Made by a program: the position numbers and the translations under genes. Below the pieces are notes generated by a model, which saw only the letters and a program-made list of their open reading frames with translations, was not told where the DNA came from and ran no database searches. A stretch of 18,366 nucleotides of DNA from Collinsella sp. AF23-4AC (GTDB lineage: Bacteria; Actinomycetota; Coriobacteriia; Coriobacteriales; Coriobacteriaceae), in contig NZ_QRVE01000026.1 in the NCBI RefSeq assembly GCF_003462685.1, forward strand, positions 1 to 18,366, in the 5' to 3' direction. This document shows, piece after piece, positions 1 through 6,499 of the stretch (position 1 is its first letter; each line of letters begins with the position of its first letter).

Positions 1-110
1 GGACGGGGCTGAGGCCGAATAAATCAATTTGCGAAAGAATCTTGACGGTACCAGCCCCGATGTTTTGGCAACGACAGCGAGCGACGTCCAGGACGAACAA
101 GTTGGCATGA

Positions 111-151
111 AAAAGGCAAGGCATAGACCTTTTGGTCATGCCTTGCCTTTT
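111..151 (-). terminator. Rho-independent terminator downstream of pyrE
   Basis: Arms at 111-129 and 134-151 form a long stem (AAAAGGCAAGGCAT with ATGCCTTGCCTTTT, continued by GACC/GGTC with one bulged A) and a TTTT loop. On the minus strand the stem is followed by a run of T, so it ends the pyrE transcript. The A-rich side also allows termination on the plus strand. An outer pairing CCAGGACGA (88-96) with TCGTCCTGG (165-173) flanks it. Confidence 0.85.
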
Positions 152-194
152 GAATGACAAATTGTCGTCCTGGGCGGCGCGCAGCGTCGGCCGG

Positions 195-218
195 TCCGCC
201 GTTCGGTAGAACGGCGGA
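195..218 (-). repeat. Perfect hairpin just after the pyrE stop codon
   Basis: TCCGCCGTTC (195-204) pairs with GAACGGCGGA (209-218) around a GGTA loop, two bases past the pyrE stop codon. No T run follows, so it is probably an RNA 3'-end stabiliser or an accessory to the terminator at 111-151 and not a terminator itself. Confidence 0.5.
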
Positions 219-220
219 AC

Positions 221-901
221 CTACTTGACGCCGTACTGCTCGTAGTAGGCGTCGATAGCGGTCTTGAGCTCGTCGTCGATGACGACCTTGCCGTCGATCT
301 CGTGGTTGTAGAGGGTCTCGACGACCTCGGCCATGGAAACGATGCTCGCGACGGGAAAACCGTACTTGGCCTCGATCTCCTTCTGCGCGGTGGTCACGCC
401 GCCCTTGCCGACCTCCATGCGGTTGAGGGACACGATGAGGCCCTTGATCTCGACATCGGCAGCAGCCTTAACCTTGGGATAGGTCTCGTCGATGGACTTG
501 CCGCTGGTAGTGACGTCCTCGACCATGACCACGCGGTCGCCGTCCTGGGGCTCGTAGCCCAGCAGGTTGCCCTTGTCGGCGCCGTGGTCCTTGGCCTCCT
601 TGCGGTCGCAGCAGTACTTGACCTCCTTGCCGTACAGCTCGTGGTAGGCAATGGCGGTCACGACGGCCAGGGGAATGCCCTTGTAGGCCGGCCCAAACAG
701 CACGTCAAAGTCGTCGCCAAAGTTATCGTGGATGGCCTGGGCGTAATACTCGCCCAGCTTCTTGAGCTGGTAGCCCGTCACGTAGGCGCCGGCGTTCATA
801 AAGAACGGGGACTGACGGCCGCTCTTGAGCGTAAAGCTGCCAAACTTAAGCACGTCGGACTCGACCATGAACTTGATGAATTCTTGCTTGTAAGCCTCCA
901 T
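221..901 (-). CDS. pyrE: Orotate phosphoribosyltransferase
   Basis: A 226-residue type I phosphoribosyltransferase that makes orotidine 5'-phosphate from orotate and PRPP, the fifth step of de novo UMP synthesis, in the cytoplasm. The PRPP-binding motif VVMVEDVTTSGKS is at about residues 124-136. GPAYKGIPLA (70-79) and the catalytic-loop sequence RKEAKDHG (100-107) are typical of PyrE, as is FFMNAG near residue 33. The length fits the E. coli-like family (about 213). The frame stays open 52 codons further upstream, but I chose the ATG at 899-901: MEAYKQEFIKF matches family N-termini, and a GGGAG ribosome binding site lies just before it. The upstream stretch contains two hairpins and reads as an untranslated leader. 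No other pyrimidine gene is adjacent. Confidence 0.95.
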   Translation of the reverse strand: MEAYKQEFIKFMVESDVLKFGSFTLKSGRQSPFFMNAGAYVTGYQLKKLGEYYAQAIHDNFGDDFDVLFGPAYKGIPLAVVTAIAYHELYGKEVKYCCDRKEAKDHGADKGNLLGYEPQDGDRVVMVEDVTTSGKSIDETYPKVKAAADVEIKGLIVSLNRMEVGKGGVTTAQKEIEAKYGFPVASIVSMAEVVETLYNHEIDGKVVIDDELKTAIDAYYEQYGVK

Positions 902-919
902 GGGTCTCCCTTCCAATAG

Positions 920-1003
920 GCGCGTCCAGCTTGGACGGGCGCGTGTGAATCCGGTTCTTAGCTTACCAGAAAGCACCTCAGCGAACCGATGCCACTGAGG
1001 TGC
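920..1003 (-). promoter_or_regulatory. pyrE: Structured leader upstream of pyrE (two hairpins)
   Basis: The first hairpin in transcript order is GCACCTCAG (arms 995-1003 and 973-981), followed on the minus strand by TTTCTGG. The second pairs CGTCCA (923-928) with TGGACG (932-937) and ends close to the ribosome binding site. A hairpin with a short T tract followed by another stem is compatible with transcription attenuation of a pyrimidine gene. I could not identify a PyrR-binding consensus with confidence, so the regulatory role is inference. Confidence 0.35.
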
Positions 1004-1321
1004 CTGCCCTGCTTCTATGTGATCGCTCTCCGGAGTGTTATTAACCGTTCTCTGCACACCTCCATAGCGCTCTCGACGCCACTCCCCCGTTGAGGGTTCG
1101 TGTTTGACGTATTGAGCGCCGATGTTTTGACGCTTTGTAGGTTAAACGTTTATCCACATTGGACTGAGAGCCCTTATATCCGCTGGCGACAAGCGGTCCC
1201 ATACCGTCGAGCAAACGGCGGCGTTTTGTTACTCAGGTCCTACATATGGATAATATTGCCTGTTCAGCGGCGTAGTTTATAGGCTGGGCACATGGAGTCC
1301 ATCGCGGCATCGCGCATGCGC

Positions 1322-1327
1322 TACAAT
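1322..1327 (+). promoter_or_regulatory. Candidate -10 box of the lacI-type gene
   Basis: TACAAT lies about 45 bases before the start codon. No convincing -35 hexamer is visible 16-18 bases upstream. The operator-like palindrome at 1332-1345 would fall directly over the start of transcription. Confidence 0.4.
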
Positions 1328-1331
1328 CTCA

Positions 1332-1346
1332 GTTAACCTGTTAACC
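1332..1346 (+). promoter_or_regulatory. Operator-like palindrome before the LacI-family gene
   Basis: GTTAAC-CT-GTTAAC is an inverted repeat of two GTTAAC halves. Extended by one C it aligns with the two repeats before the epimerase gene (ATTAATCGTTTAACC), with 11 of 15 positions the same. Its position next to the start of transcription suggests autorepression. Confidence 0.5.
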
Positions 1347-1369
1347 ACTCGCAAACAGCAGGAGGCCCC

Positions 1370-2380
1370 ATGCCCACACCCGGCAAGCGCTCGTCCATGC
1401 GCCAGATTGCCGCAGCGGCCGGCGTATCCGTCGCCACGGTCTCCCACGTCATCAACGGCAGTGGCCGTTTTTCCGAAGACACCCGCGAGCGTGTTGAAGC
1501 CGCCGTCGAGGAATACGGCTACGTCACGAATATGGCGGCGAAGAGCCTCCGCATGGCCCAGTCCCGGACCATCGGCATGATCGTGCCGGACATCTCGAAC
1601 GACTTCTTTTCCAAGATCGCCCTGCATGTGGAACGCGAGCTCGCCACCGAGGACTACTCGGTCTTTGTCTGCAACAGCGCCAACGACCCCGCCCGCGAGC
1701 GCGATTACTTCCGCACGCTTGCGAGCAAACAAGCCGATGGCATCATCTGCATCTCCGGCCTGCGCAGGCTCGACGGCGAATTTGTCCCCCACGGCATTCC
1801 CGTGGTCTGCATCGACCGCGCGCCCGAAAACGACCTCGGTTTCCCGCACGTGGGTTCCGACAACATCGGCGGCGGCTACATGGCAACCGAGCACCTCATC
1901 GAGCGCGGCTGCAAGAACATCCTGAGCATCTCGAGTTTTACGGCCAACTACCCCGGAAACGAGCGTCAGATGGGCTACGAGCGGGCGCTTGCCGCGCATG
2001 GGATGCCGCTGTGCCGCGACTACCAGCTGTTTGTCTCGGGCAAGCAGCCGAGCATCATCGAGTCTGAGGAACTCGTGACCGACTTCCTCTCCACGGGTTG
2101 CCCCGTCGACGGCATCTTTGCCCATAGCGACCACGCTGCCGTGGGTGCGCTGCGGGCGCTCGTTGCGGGCGGCAAGCGCGTACCCGAGGACGTCCGCCTC
2201 ATCGGTTTCGACGATTCCGTGTACGCGCAGATCCCGACGCCGCAGATCAGCACCATTCGCCGCTTCCCCGAGCGCCTCGCGCACGAGGGATGTCAGGCCC
2301 TGCTCGCCCTGCTGCGCGGCGAGAAACCCGAGATGGAGACGCTTGTCCCTGTCAAGCTCGTGCAGCGCGCGAGCAGTTAG
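1370..2380 (+). CDS. LacI-family transcriptional regulator
   Basis: A 336-residue LacI/GalR-family regulator. The N-terminal helix-turn-helix MRQIAAAAGVSVATVSHVIN spans residues 10-29, followed by a hinge helix around 52-62. The rest is a periplasmic-binding-protein-like effector domain: RTIGMIVPDISNDFF opens the first subdomain, and DGIFAHSDHAAVGAL and VRLIGFDDS are typical of the second. It starts at ATG 1370 with a CAGGAGG ribosome binding site. A GTTAAC palindrome sits just upstream, and related sequences precede the epimerase-rpiB, deoR-type and isomerase-PTS genes on the other strand. I infer that it controls this sugar island and itself. The ligand is not identifiable from sequence; a phosphorylated or free rare hexose is likely from context. 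Confidence 0.93.
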   Translation: MPTPGKRSSMRQIAAAAGVSVATVSHVINGSGRFSEDTRERVEAAVEEYGYVTNMAAKSLRMAQSRTIGMIVPDISNDFFSKIALHVERELATEDYSVFVCNSANDPARERDYFRTLASKQADGIICISGLRRLDGEFVPHGIPVVCIDRAPENDLGFPHVGSDNIGGGYMATEHLIERGCKNILSISSFTANYPGNERQMGYERALAAHGMPLCRDYQLFVSGKQPSIIESEELVTDFLSTGCPVDGIFAHSDHAAVGALRALVAGGKRVPEDVRLIGFDDSVYAQIPTPQISTIRRFPERLAHEGCQALLALLRGEKPEMETLVPVKLVQRASS

Positions 2381-2446
2381 ACCGCGGGTGGTAAATGGTC
2401 CCAACGTGATGCTCAGCCTATCCCCCGAGGGAGTCGGTTTCCAAAA

Positions 2447-2581
2447 CTCGGCTGTTTCGGACGGTTTAGGGACGACCTGCTGAGTAGCGGATGGATGACA
2501 ATGGAAGAAACCACAGTTAGGCGATGTGCATGATCTCGGTCTTCTCAGGCACCCCCTCCAACACCGTCCGAAGCAGCCGAG
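2447..2581. repeat. Long inverted repeat, 19-base arms
   Basis: CTCGGCTGTTTCGGACGGT (2447-2465) is the reverse complement of 2563-2581 at 18 of 19 positions. The arms are separated by 97 bases in the gap between the convergent lacI-type and rpiB genes. Read on the minus strand, the second arm is followed by TTTTGG. It could be an extragenic palindromic element, the ends of a decayed mobile element or an unusual terminator. The rest of the 277-base gap shows no complete gene. Confidence 0.55.
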
Positions 2582-2600
2582 CTTTCCTCTCGCATGCGCT
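2517..2600 (-). pseudogene. Possible remnant of a C-terminal coding end
   Basis: A 27-codon open stretch ends at a TAA (2517-2519). It reads ERKARLLRTVLEGVPEKTE in part, which has the composition of a real helical protein tail. It is preceded in frame by TAG (2601-2603), has no start codon with a ribosome binding site, and contains one arm of the inverted repeat. It may be a decayed gene end or chance; I do not recognise the family. Confidence 0.2.
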
Positions 2601-2620
2601 CTATCCCACGCGCGATATGC

Positions 2621-2650
2621 AAAAAGACCGCCACCACACGGGTGACGGGC
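2621..2650 (-). terminator. Rho-independent terminator after rpiB
   Basis: On the minus strand CCGTCACC (2648-2641) pairs with GGTGGCGG (2635-2628) using one G-U pair around a short loop, and TTTTT follows. It lies 8 to 37 bases past the rpiB stop codon. Confidence 0.75.
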
Positions 2651-2657
2651 TTTTCCA

Positions 2658-3134
2658 CTACCAGCCGCGTGCCTCCTCCGCACGCACGAGCTGACGAGCC
2701 TCGATCTGGCGAATCATATCGATGCGGCGCTGGTGACGGCCGCCCTCGAACTCGCCGGTGAGCCAGGCGTCGACGATCATCTTGGCCAGCTCGATGCCTA
2801 CCACGCGAGCACCAAATGCGAGCATGTTGGTGTTGTTGTGCTCGCGTGACAAGCGAGCGGAATACGGCTCAGAGCAGGTGCAGCAACGGATACCGCGCAC
2901 CTTGTTCGCGGCAAGCGAAATGCCCACTCCCGTGCCGCAGATCACGATACCGCGATCGACTTCCCCGGCCACGACCGCGTTCGCCACGGCCTCACCCGCG
3001 ATGGGATAGTCAAAGCGCTCGGTGCTGTCCGTGCCGAAGTTCACGACCTCATAGCCGTACTTCTCCTGGATATAAGCCGCAATGGCTTCCTTGTACTCAA
3101 CCGCAACGTGGTCGTTTCCAATACCGATCTTCAT
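2658..3134 (-). CDS. rpiB: Ribose-5-phosphate / allose-6-phosphate isomerase B
   Basis: A 158-residue RpiB/LacA/LacB-family isomerase that interconverts aldose and ketose phosphates in the cytoplasm. The active-site Cys66 in CGTGVGI, Thr68 and His99 in REHNNTN fall at the same numbers as in E. coli RpiB. D8/H9 and the phosphate-binding GGRH (131-134) are also present. The stretch from CSEPYSA through AKMIVDAW to EGGRHQ is close to E. coli RpiB (AlsB), which also acts as allose-6-phosphate isomerase. With an AlsE-like epimerase 69 bases upstream in the same direction and a PTS nearby, allose-6-phosphate to allulose-6-phosphate is a likely second activity. ATG at 3134 follows an AAAGGGG ribosome binding site. 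The substrate (ribose-5-P or allose-6-P) cannot be fixed from sequence. Confidence 0.9.
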   Translation of the reverse strand: MKIGIGNDHVAVEYKEAIAAYIQEKYGYEVVNFGTDSTERFDYPIAGEAVANAVVAGEVDRGIVICGTGVGISLAANKVRGIRCCTCSEPYSARLSREHNNTNMLAFGARVVGIELAKMIVDAWLTGEFEGGRHQRRIDMIRQIEARQLVRAEEARGW

Positions 3135-3203
3135 AAGAGACCCCTTTCCAAATCCGCTCGCGCGTGTCGCGCGCTTATTTCGTCCTAATTTGCCTTTTCG
3201 CGT

Positions 3204-3857
3204 CTAATACACCTCGCCGGCGCGCAGACGGCGCAGGCACTCCTCGTAACCGGCGTCCTTGCCAAACAGCGCACTGGTACCCAAGATGAAGCCGTCCGCG
3301 CCGATAGCGGACAGGTCGCGCACGCGCTCGGGCGAGCAGGCGCCGTCGATCATGAGCTCAAAGCCGAAACGTTCCTTAAGAGCGGCAAGGCGACGTACCT
3401 TGTCGTTCGTGAACTCGATAAAGCTCTGGCCGGCAAAACCCGGATTCACCGTCATGACCATCACGTAGTCGCAGAGGTTCAGCATCTCCTCAACCTCGGA
3501 AATCGAGGTGTCGGGGTTCACGGCAATACCGGCGCTCTTGCCAAGAGACTTGATCGCGGCGAGGGTCTTGACCACGTAGCGCTCGGACTCCGGGTGGATG
3601 TAGATGATGTCCGCGCCCGCGGCGGCAAAAAGCTCCACCTTGCTGGCGGGGTTCTCGACCATAAGGTGCACGTCGACGAGCTTGTTAGTAGCAGCACGCA
3701 CGGCCTTAATGTCCTCGAGGCCCATGGCGAAGTTGGGAACGAAACTGCCGTCCATCACGTCGCAATGGAAGATATCAATGCCGGCGGCGTCGAGCTCCTC
3801 GACGGTCGCACGCAGGTTGCCGTAGTCGGCGCACATGAGGCTGGGGCAGAGCAACAT
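3204..3857 (-). CDS. alsE: Ribulose-phosphate / allulose-6-phosphate 3-epimerase
   Basis: A 217-residue TIM-barrel epimerase of the Rpe family. The metal and catalytic residues are visible: H31 and D33 in FHCDVMDG, H64 in VHLM, and D171 in LMIDGA. The opening CPSLMCAD and the segments VMTVNPGFAGQSFI and GTSALF resemble E. coli AlsE (allulose-6-P 3-epimerase) more than housekeeping Rpe, which starts PSILSAD. In that role it converts D-allulose-6-phosphate to fructose-6-phosphate. The start at 3857 has AAGGAG six bases upstream. It leads a two-gene unit with rpiB (69-base gap, no terminator seen). Two copies of an operator-like sequence lie 43-91 bases before the start codon. Plain Rpe remains a possible reading, so the symbol is tentative. 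Confidence 0.85.
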   Translation of the reverse strand: MLLCPSLMCADYGNLRATVEELDAAGIDIFHCDVMDGSFVPNFAMGLEDIKAVRAATNKLVDVHLMVENPASKVELFAAAGADIIYIHPESERYVVKTLAAIKSLGKSAGIAVNPDTSISEVEEMLNLCDYVMVMTVNPGFAGQSFIEFTNDKVRRLAALKERFGFELMIDGACSPERVRDLSAIGADGFILGTSALFGKDAGYEECLRRLRAGEVY

Positions 3858-3899
3858 GGTGAACTCCTTATCTGCTCATTGGTTATCTACTCGTTGATA

Positions 3900-3914
3900 A
3901 TTAATCGTTTAACC
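3900..3914 (-). promoter_or_regulatory. Operator-like site 1 before alsE-rpiB
   Basis: ATTAATCGTTTAACC contains the near-palindrome TTAATCGTTTAA with a central CG, the style of LacI-family operators. It is repeated identically 34 bases away at 3934-3948. Confidence 0.6.
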
Positions 3915-3933
3915 TGTATCTAAAGTCTGGCTG

Positions 3934-3948
3934 ATTAATCGTTTAACC
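3934..3948 (-). promoter_or_regulatory. Operator-like site 2 before alsE-rpiB
   Basis: An exact second copy of ATTAATCGTTTAACC. A further GTTAACC follows at 3954-3960. The 34-base offset is about three helical turns, so both sites face the same side of the DNA and could be bound cooperatively. Confidence 0.6.
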
Positions 3949-4118
3949 ACGTTGTTAACCTACAGGTTTCTCTAGATTCACAACGTTGTCATATTTGTCT
4001 ATCTAGCTGGCGTCATACGGATTCCGTACGGCGAAAAGCCGTTGTGTTCCCTAGAAAGAGGCCCCGCCATTCAGCTGGCCACCATGGGCCGTGCTCGCAC
4101 GGGCGTGGGCCTTGAACC

Positions 4119-4862
4119 CTACGCCTCCGGCGTGATCAGGCGCGCATGTTGGGCGATCTTCTCGTCATAGGATTCCGCGATGATCGCCACGCCATCAAAC
4201 CCAAAAGCCCGAACATTTGAGAACTTATGAAACTTCGAGCTGTCGCACAGCACGTACACCTTATTCGAGTTCTCGCGCACGATGCGCTTCTTCGTTGCCT
4301 CCACATACGAGGGCGTCATGATGCCCCGGTCTTCGTCAATCGCGTTGGTCCCGATGAACGCCTTGTCAAAGTACAGATCGCGCAGGATCGACTCGGTCAT
4401 GGAGCCGCAAAACGAGGAGTTCACGTGGTTGAACTCGCCACCCACTACGATGAGCTGGGCGCGCGTCTCGCTCTTAATCAGGCACGCCGAGGCGTCCGTC
4501 GTGTAGATCGTCACGTCGCGGTCGAGCAGCAGGCGCAGCAGGGCCGTGCAGGTTGAACCGGAGTCCAGATAGAGCGTGTCCCCGTCCTCAACCAGACGCA
4601 GGGCGACCTGGGCAATCTGATCCTTCTCGTTCCCATGCAAACCCGAGCGCGTCGAGATACTCACCTCGTGAACGGCCGAGACCAACTTCACCGCGCCGCC
4701 CGAAAGGTGCTCAACCTTGCCGAGCGCCTCCAGCTCCTTGAGGTCGCGGCGCAGCGTCGAAATAGAAACGCCCGGCAGCTCCTCCTGCAGCTCAGAAATC
4801 CTCACAAGGCCCGACTTCTGCAGGCACTCTACAATTCGCTCCTGGCGCTCATACGGGATCAT
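4119..4862 (-). CDS. DeoR-family transcriptional regulator
   Basis: A 247-residue DeoR/GlpR-type regulator. It starts MIPYERQERIVECLQ, the usual family opening, and has a helix-turn-helix at about residues 20-43 (RISELQEELPGVSISTLRRDL). The C-terminal sugar-phosphate sensor domain includes DGDTLYLDSGST (93-104), VGGEFN, DKAFIGTNAID and YVLCDSSKF. The frame stays open to 4985, with other starts at 4904 and 4985. I chose 4862 because GGAGAGG lies eight bases before it and the N-terminus fits the family. It lies between two metabolic units, downstream of the isomerase-PTS pair and behind a terminator. A perfect inverted repeat (4990-5010) upstream may be its own operator. Such regulators usually respond to a phosphorylated sugar, here plausibly the PTS product. 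Confidence 0.9.
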   Translation of the reverse strand: MIPYERQERIVECLQKSGLVRISELQEELPGVSISTLRRDLKELEALGKVEHLSGGAVKLVSAVHEVSISTRSGLHGNEKDQIAQVALRLVEDGDTLYLDSGSTCTALLRLLLDRDVTIYTTDASACLIKSETRAQLIVVGGEFNHVNSSFCGSMTESILRDLYFDKAFIGTNAIDEDRGIMTPSYVEATKKRIVRENSNKVYVLCDSSKFHKFSNVRAFGFDGVAIIAESYDEKIAQHARLITPEA

Positions 4863-4935
4863 ATCGGGAACCTCTCCAAACCACTTTGCTTCACGCTCGT
4901 TCATTTCTTCTCGAGAAGTGTAACGCACGAGCAGA

Positions 4936-4971
4936 AAAACGGCCGCCATCCGCAACGATAACGGCCGTTTT
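4936..4971 (-). terminator. Terminator or attenuator between PTS and deoR-type gene
   Basis: AAAACGGCCG (4936-4945) and CGGCCGTTTT (4962-4971) pair perfectly over ten bases with a 16-base loop. On the minus strand the stem runs into TTTTTCTGC. It would end the isomerase-PTS transcript. If the regulator's promoter lies upstream of it, it would instead act as an attenuator in the regulator's leader. Confidence 0.8.
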
Positions 4972-4983
4972 AATCGATTGACC
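4969..4983 (-). promoter_or_regulatory. Operator-like site before the deoR-type gene
   Basis: TTTAATCGATTGACC matches the repeat before alsE at 12 of 15 positions and contains TTAATCGATT, with the symmetric TCGA centre. It partly overlaps the terminator stem's T side. Confidence 0.45.
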
Positions 4984-4989
4984 AACCCG

Positions 4990-5010
4990 CTCGTTCACAA
5001 TTTGAACGAG
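4990..5010 (-). promoter_or_regulatory. Perfect inverted repeat, candidate DeoR-type operator
   Basis: CTCGTTCA (4990-4997), five bases, then TGAACGAG (5003-5010). The half CTCGTTC recurs in the shorter palindrome before the isomerase gene (7475-7488) and once at 4896-4902. It is a good candidate for the binding site of the DeoR-family protein; the assignment is inference. Confidence 0.5.
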
Positions 5011-5119
5011 GTTGACGTCCTCACGTAAGGGCGACGCTCCTTGAGCAAGGATAACGAGCCCCGGGCGAGGCACCGCGCCTCAAGTGAGACAGCACCCAAG
5101 GGAAGCGCACCTCAAGCTC

Positions 5120-6496
5120 TTAGGCAAGCTGGTCCTCCTTGCCGGTGAAGATGAAGGCGAGGACGCCGGCCACGACGGCAGAGATGAGCATGCCGGCCAT
5201 GGCCCAAGCGAAGTTCATGGGGTCGGAGCTCACGAAAGCCGGGAACGTGGTAACGGAACCGAAGGTGAAGGCAGTCGTGACGACCTTCATGATGCCGAGG
5301 AACGCACCGCCGACGGCACCACCGATGATCTGCGCAAGCCAGACCTTCTTGTTCTTCACGAGCATGCCGAACAGCGTGGGCTCGATGATGGCGGACAGGG
5401 CGATCGACACGACGCCGGTCATGGCAAAGCTCTTGAGCTTCTGGTCGCGGGCCTTGAGGAACACGCCGAAGGCGCAGCCGATAACGGCGAAGTTGCAGGC
5501 GAAGGTGAAGGGGCAGATGTAGTCGAAGCCGTTCTGGGCGATGTTGTTGATCATAATGGGGTTCACGGCCCAGTGGATACCCATGGACACGAGCACGGAC
5601 CAGCCGCCGCCAACCAGCACGCCGGCAAGCAAGGAGCTGCGCTCGATCAGCCAGTTGACCACGAAGGCGATACCCTCGCCGGCGTAGACGCCCAGGGGAC
5701 CGATGACGAGCATCGTGAGCGGAACCATAACGATCAGGGAGATGGCGGGCAGCACGACGAGCTTGAGCATCTCGGAGACGTGCTCATCGAGCCACTTGTA
5801 CAGGAACGAGTAGACCCAGACGGACAGGATGGCGGGGATAACCGTGGAGTTGTAGCTCATGAGAACAACGGGGATGCCGAAGAAATCCGTCATGGCGCCG
5901 TTGCCCGCGTCGCCCATGAGGGCGATGAAGTCCGGGTAGAGCAGGCACGCGCCGAGCAGCGCCGACAGGTACGGGCTCGCGCCGAAGCGCTTACCGGCCG
6001 AGAAGCCGAGCAGCACGGGCAGGAAGTAGAACACGCTCATGGCCAGGGTGTACAGGATGGTGTAGGTACCCGTACCCTCGGCGATGATGCCGAGCTGGGC
6101 AGCCAGGATGACGAAGCCGCGCAGGATACCGGAGCCGGCCATGGCGGGCAGCAGCGGGGCAAAGATGCCGGAGATCGCAGAGAAGATCTGGCTGACGATG
6201 CTCTCGCCCTCGTCCTTGGTAGCAGCGGAGATCTCCACGCCCGAGCCCTTGACCAGCGGCTCAAACTTCTCGTACAGCTTCGGGACCTCAGTGCCGATGA
6301 GAACCTGATACTGACCAGCCTTGTTCAGCGTGTTCACAACGCCTTCGACTTCCTTGACCGCAGCGTCGTCACAAGCCGCATCGTCCTTGAGATTGAGGCG
6401 CAGGCGCGTCGCGCAGTGCGTCATGCCCGAGATGTTCTCGGGACCACCGACGGCGTCCAGAATCCCCTGAGCCATCGCGTTCCAGTCGCGTTTCAT
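5120..6496 (-). CDS. PTS sugar transporter, EIIBC (glucose superfamily)
   Basis: A 458-residue membrane permease that takes up a sugar and phosphorylates it at the expense of phosphoenolpyruvate. The N-terminal EIIB domain (about 1-85) carries the phosphorylated cysteine C28 in MTHCATRLRL. The EIIC domain (about 100-450) has around ten hydrophobic spans and the family sequence GIHWAVNPIMINN. It resembles the beta-glucoside/sucrose/trehalose branch. No EIIA domain is fused and none is encoded nearby, so phosphate must come from an EIIA elsewhere. It is preceded by the isomerase gene with only three bases between stop and start; its GGGGAGG ribosome binding site overlaps that gene's end, so translation is probably coupled. 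From the neighbouring RpiB and AlsE-like enzymes I infer a rare hexose such as allose or allulose as substrate, but family relatives also carry glycosides. Confidence 0.9.
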   Translation of the reverse strand: MKRDWNAMAQGILDAVGGPENISGMTHCATRLRLNLKDDAACDDAAVKEVEGVVNTLNKAGQYQVLIGTEVPKLYEKFEPLVKGSGVEISAATKDEGESIVSQIFSAISGIFAPLLPAMAGSGILRGFVILAAQLGIIAEGTGTYTILYTLAMSVFYFLPVLLGFSAGKRFGASPYLSALLGACLLYPDFIALMGDAGNGAMTDFFGIPVVLMSYNSTVIPAILSVWVYSFLYKWLDEHVSEMLKLVVLPAISLIVMVPLTMLVIGPLGVYAGEGIAFVVNWLIERSSLLAGVLVGGGWSVLVSMGIHWAVNPIMINNIAQNGFDYICPFTFACNFAVIGCAFGVFLKARDQKLKSFAMTGVVSIALSAIIEPTLFGMLVKNKKVWLAQIIGGAVGGAFLGIMKVVTTAFTFGSVTTFPAFVSSDPMNFAWAMAGMLISAVVAGVLAFIFTGKEDQLA

Positions 6497-6499
6497 TGG

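Noticed and set aside
1100..1282. 60-codon frame before the LacI-type gene
   Set aside because: GTG start without a ribosome binding site, and no recognisable sequence. The region is more likely promoter DNA.
1277..2683. 468-codon open frame opposite the LacI-type gene
   Set aside because: It overlaps a clear LacI-family gene on the plus strand and has no motif or ribosome binding site.
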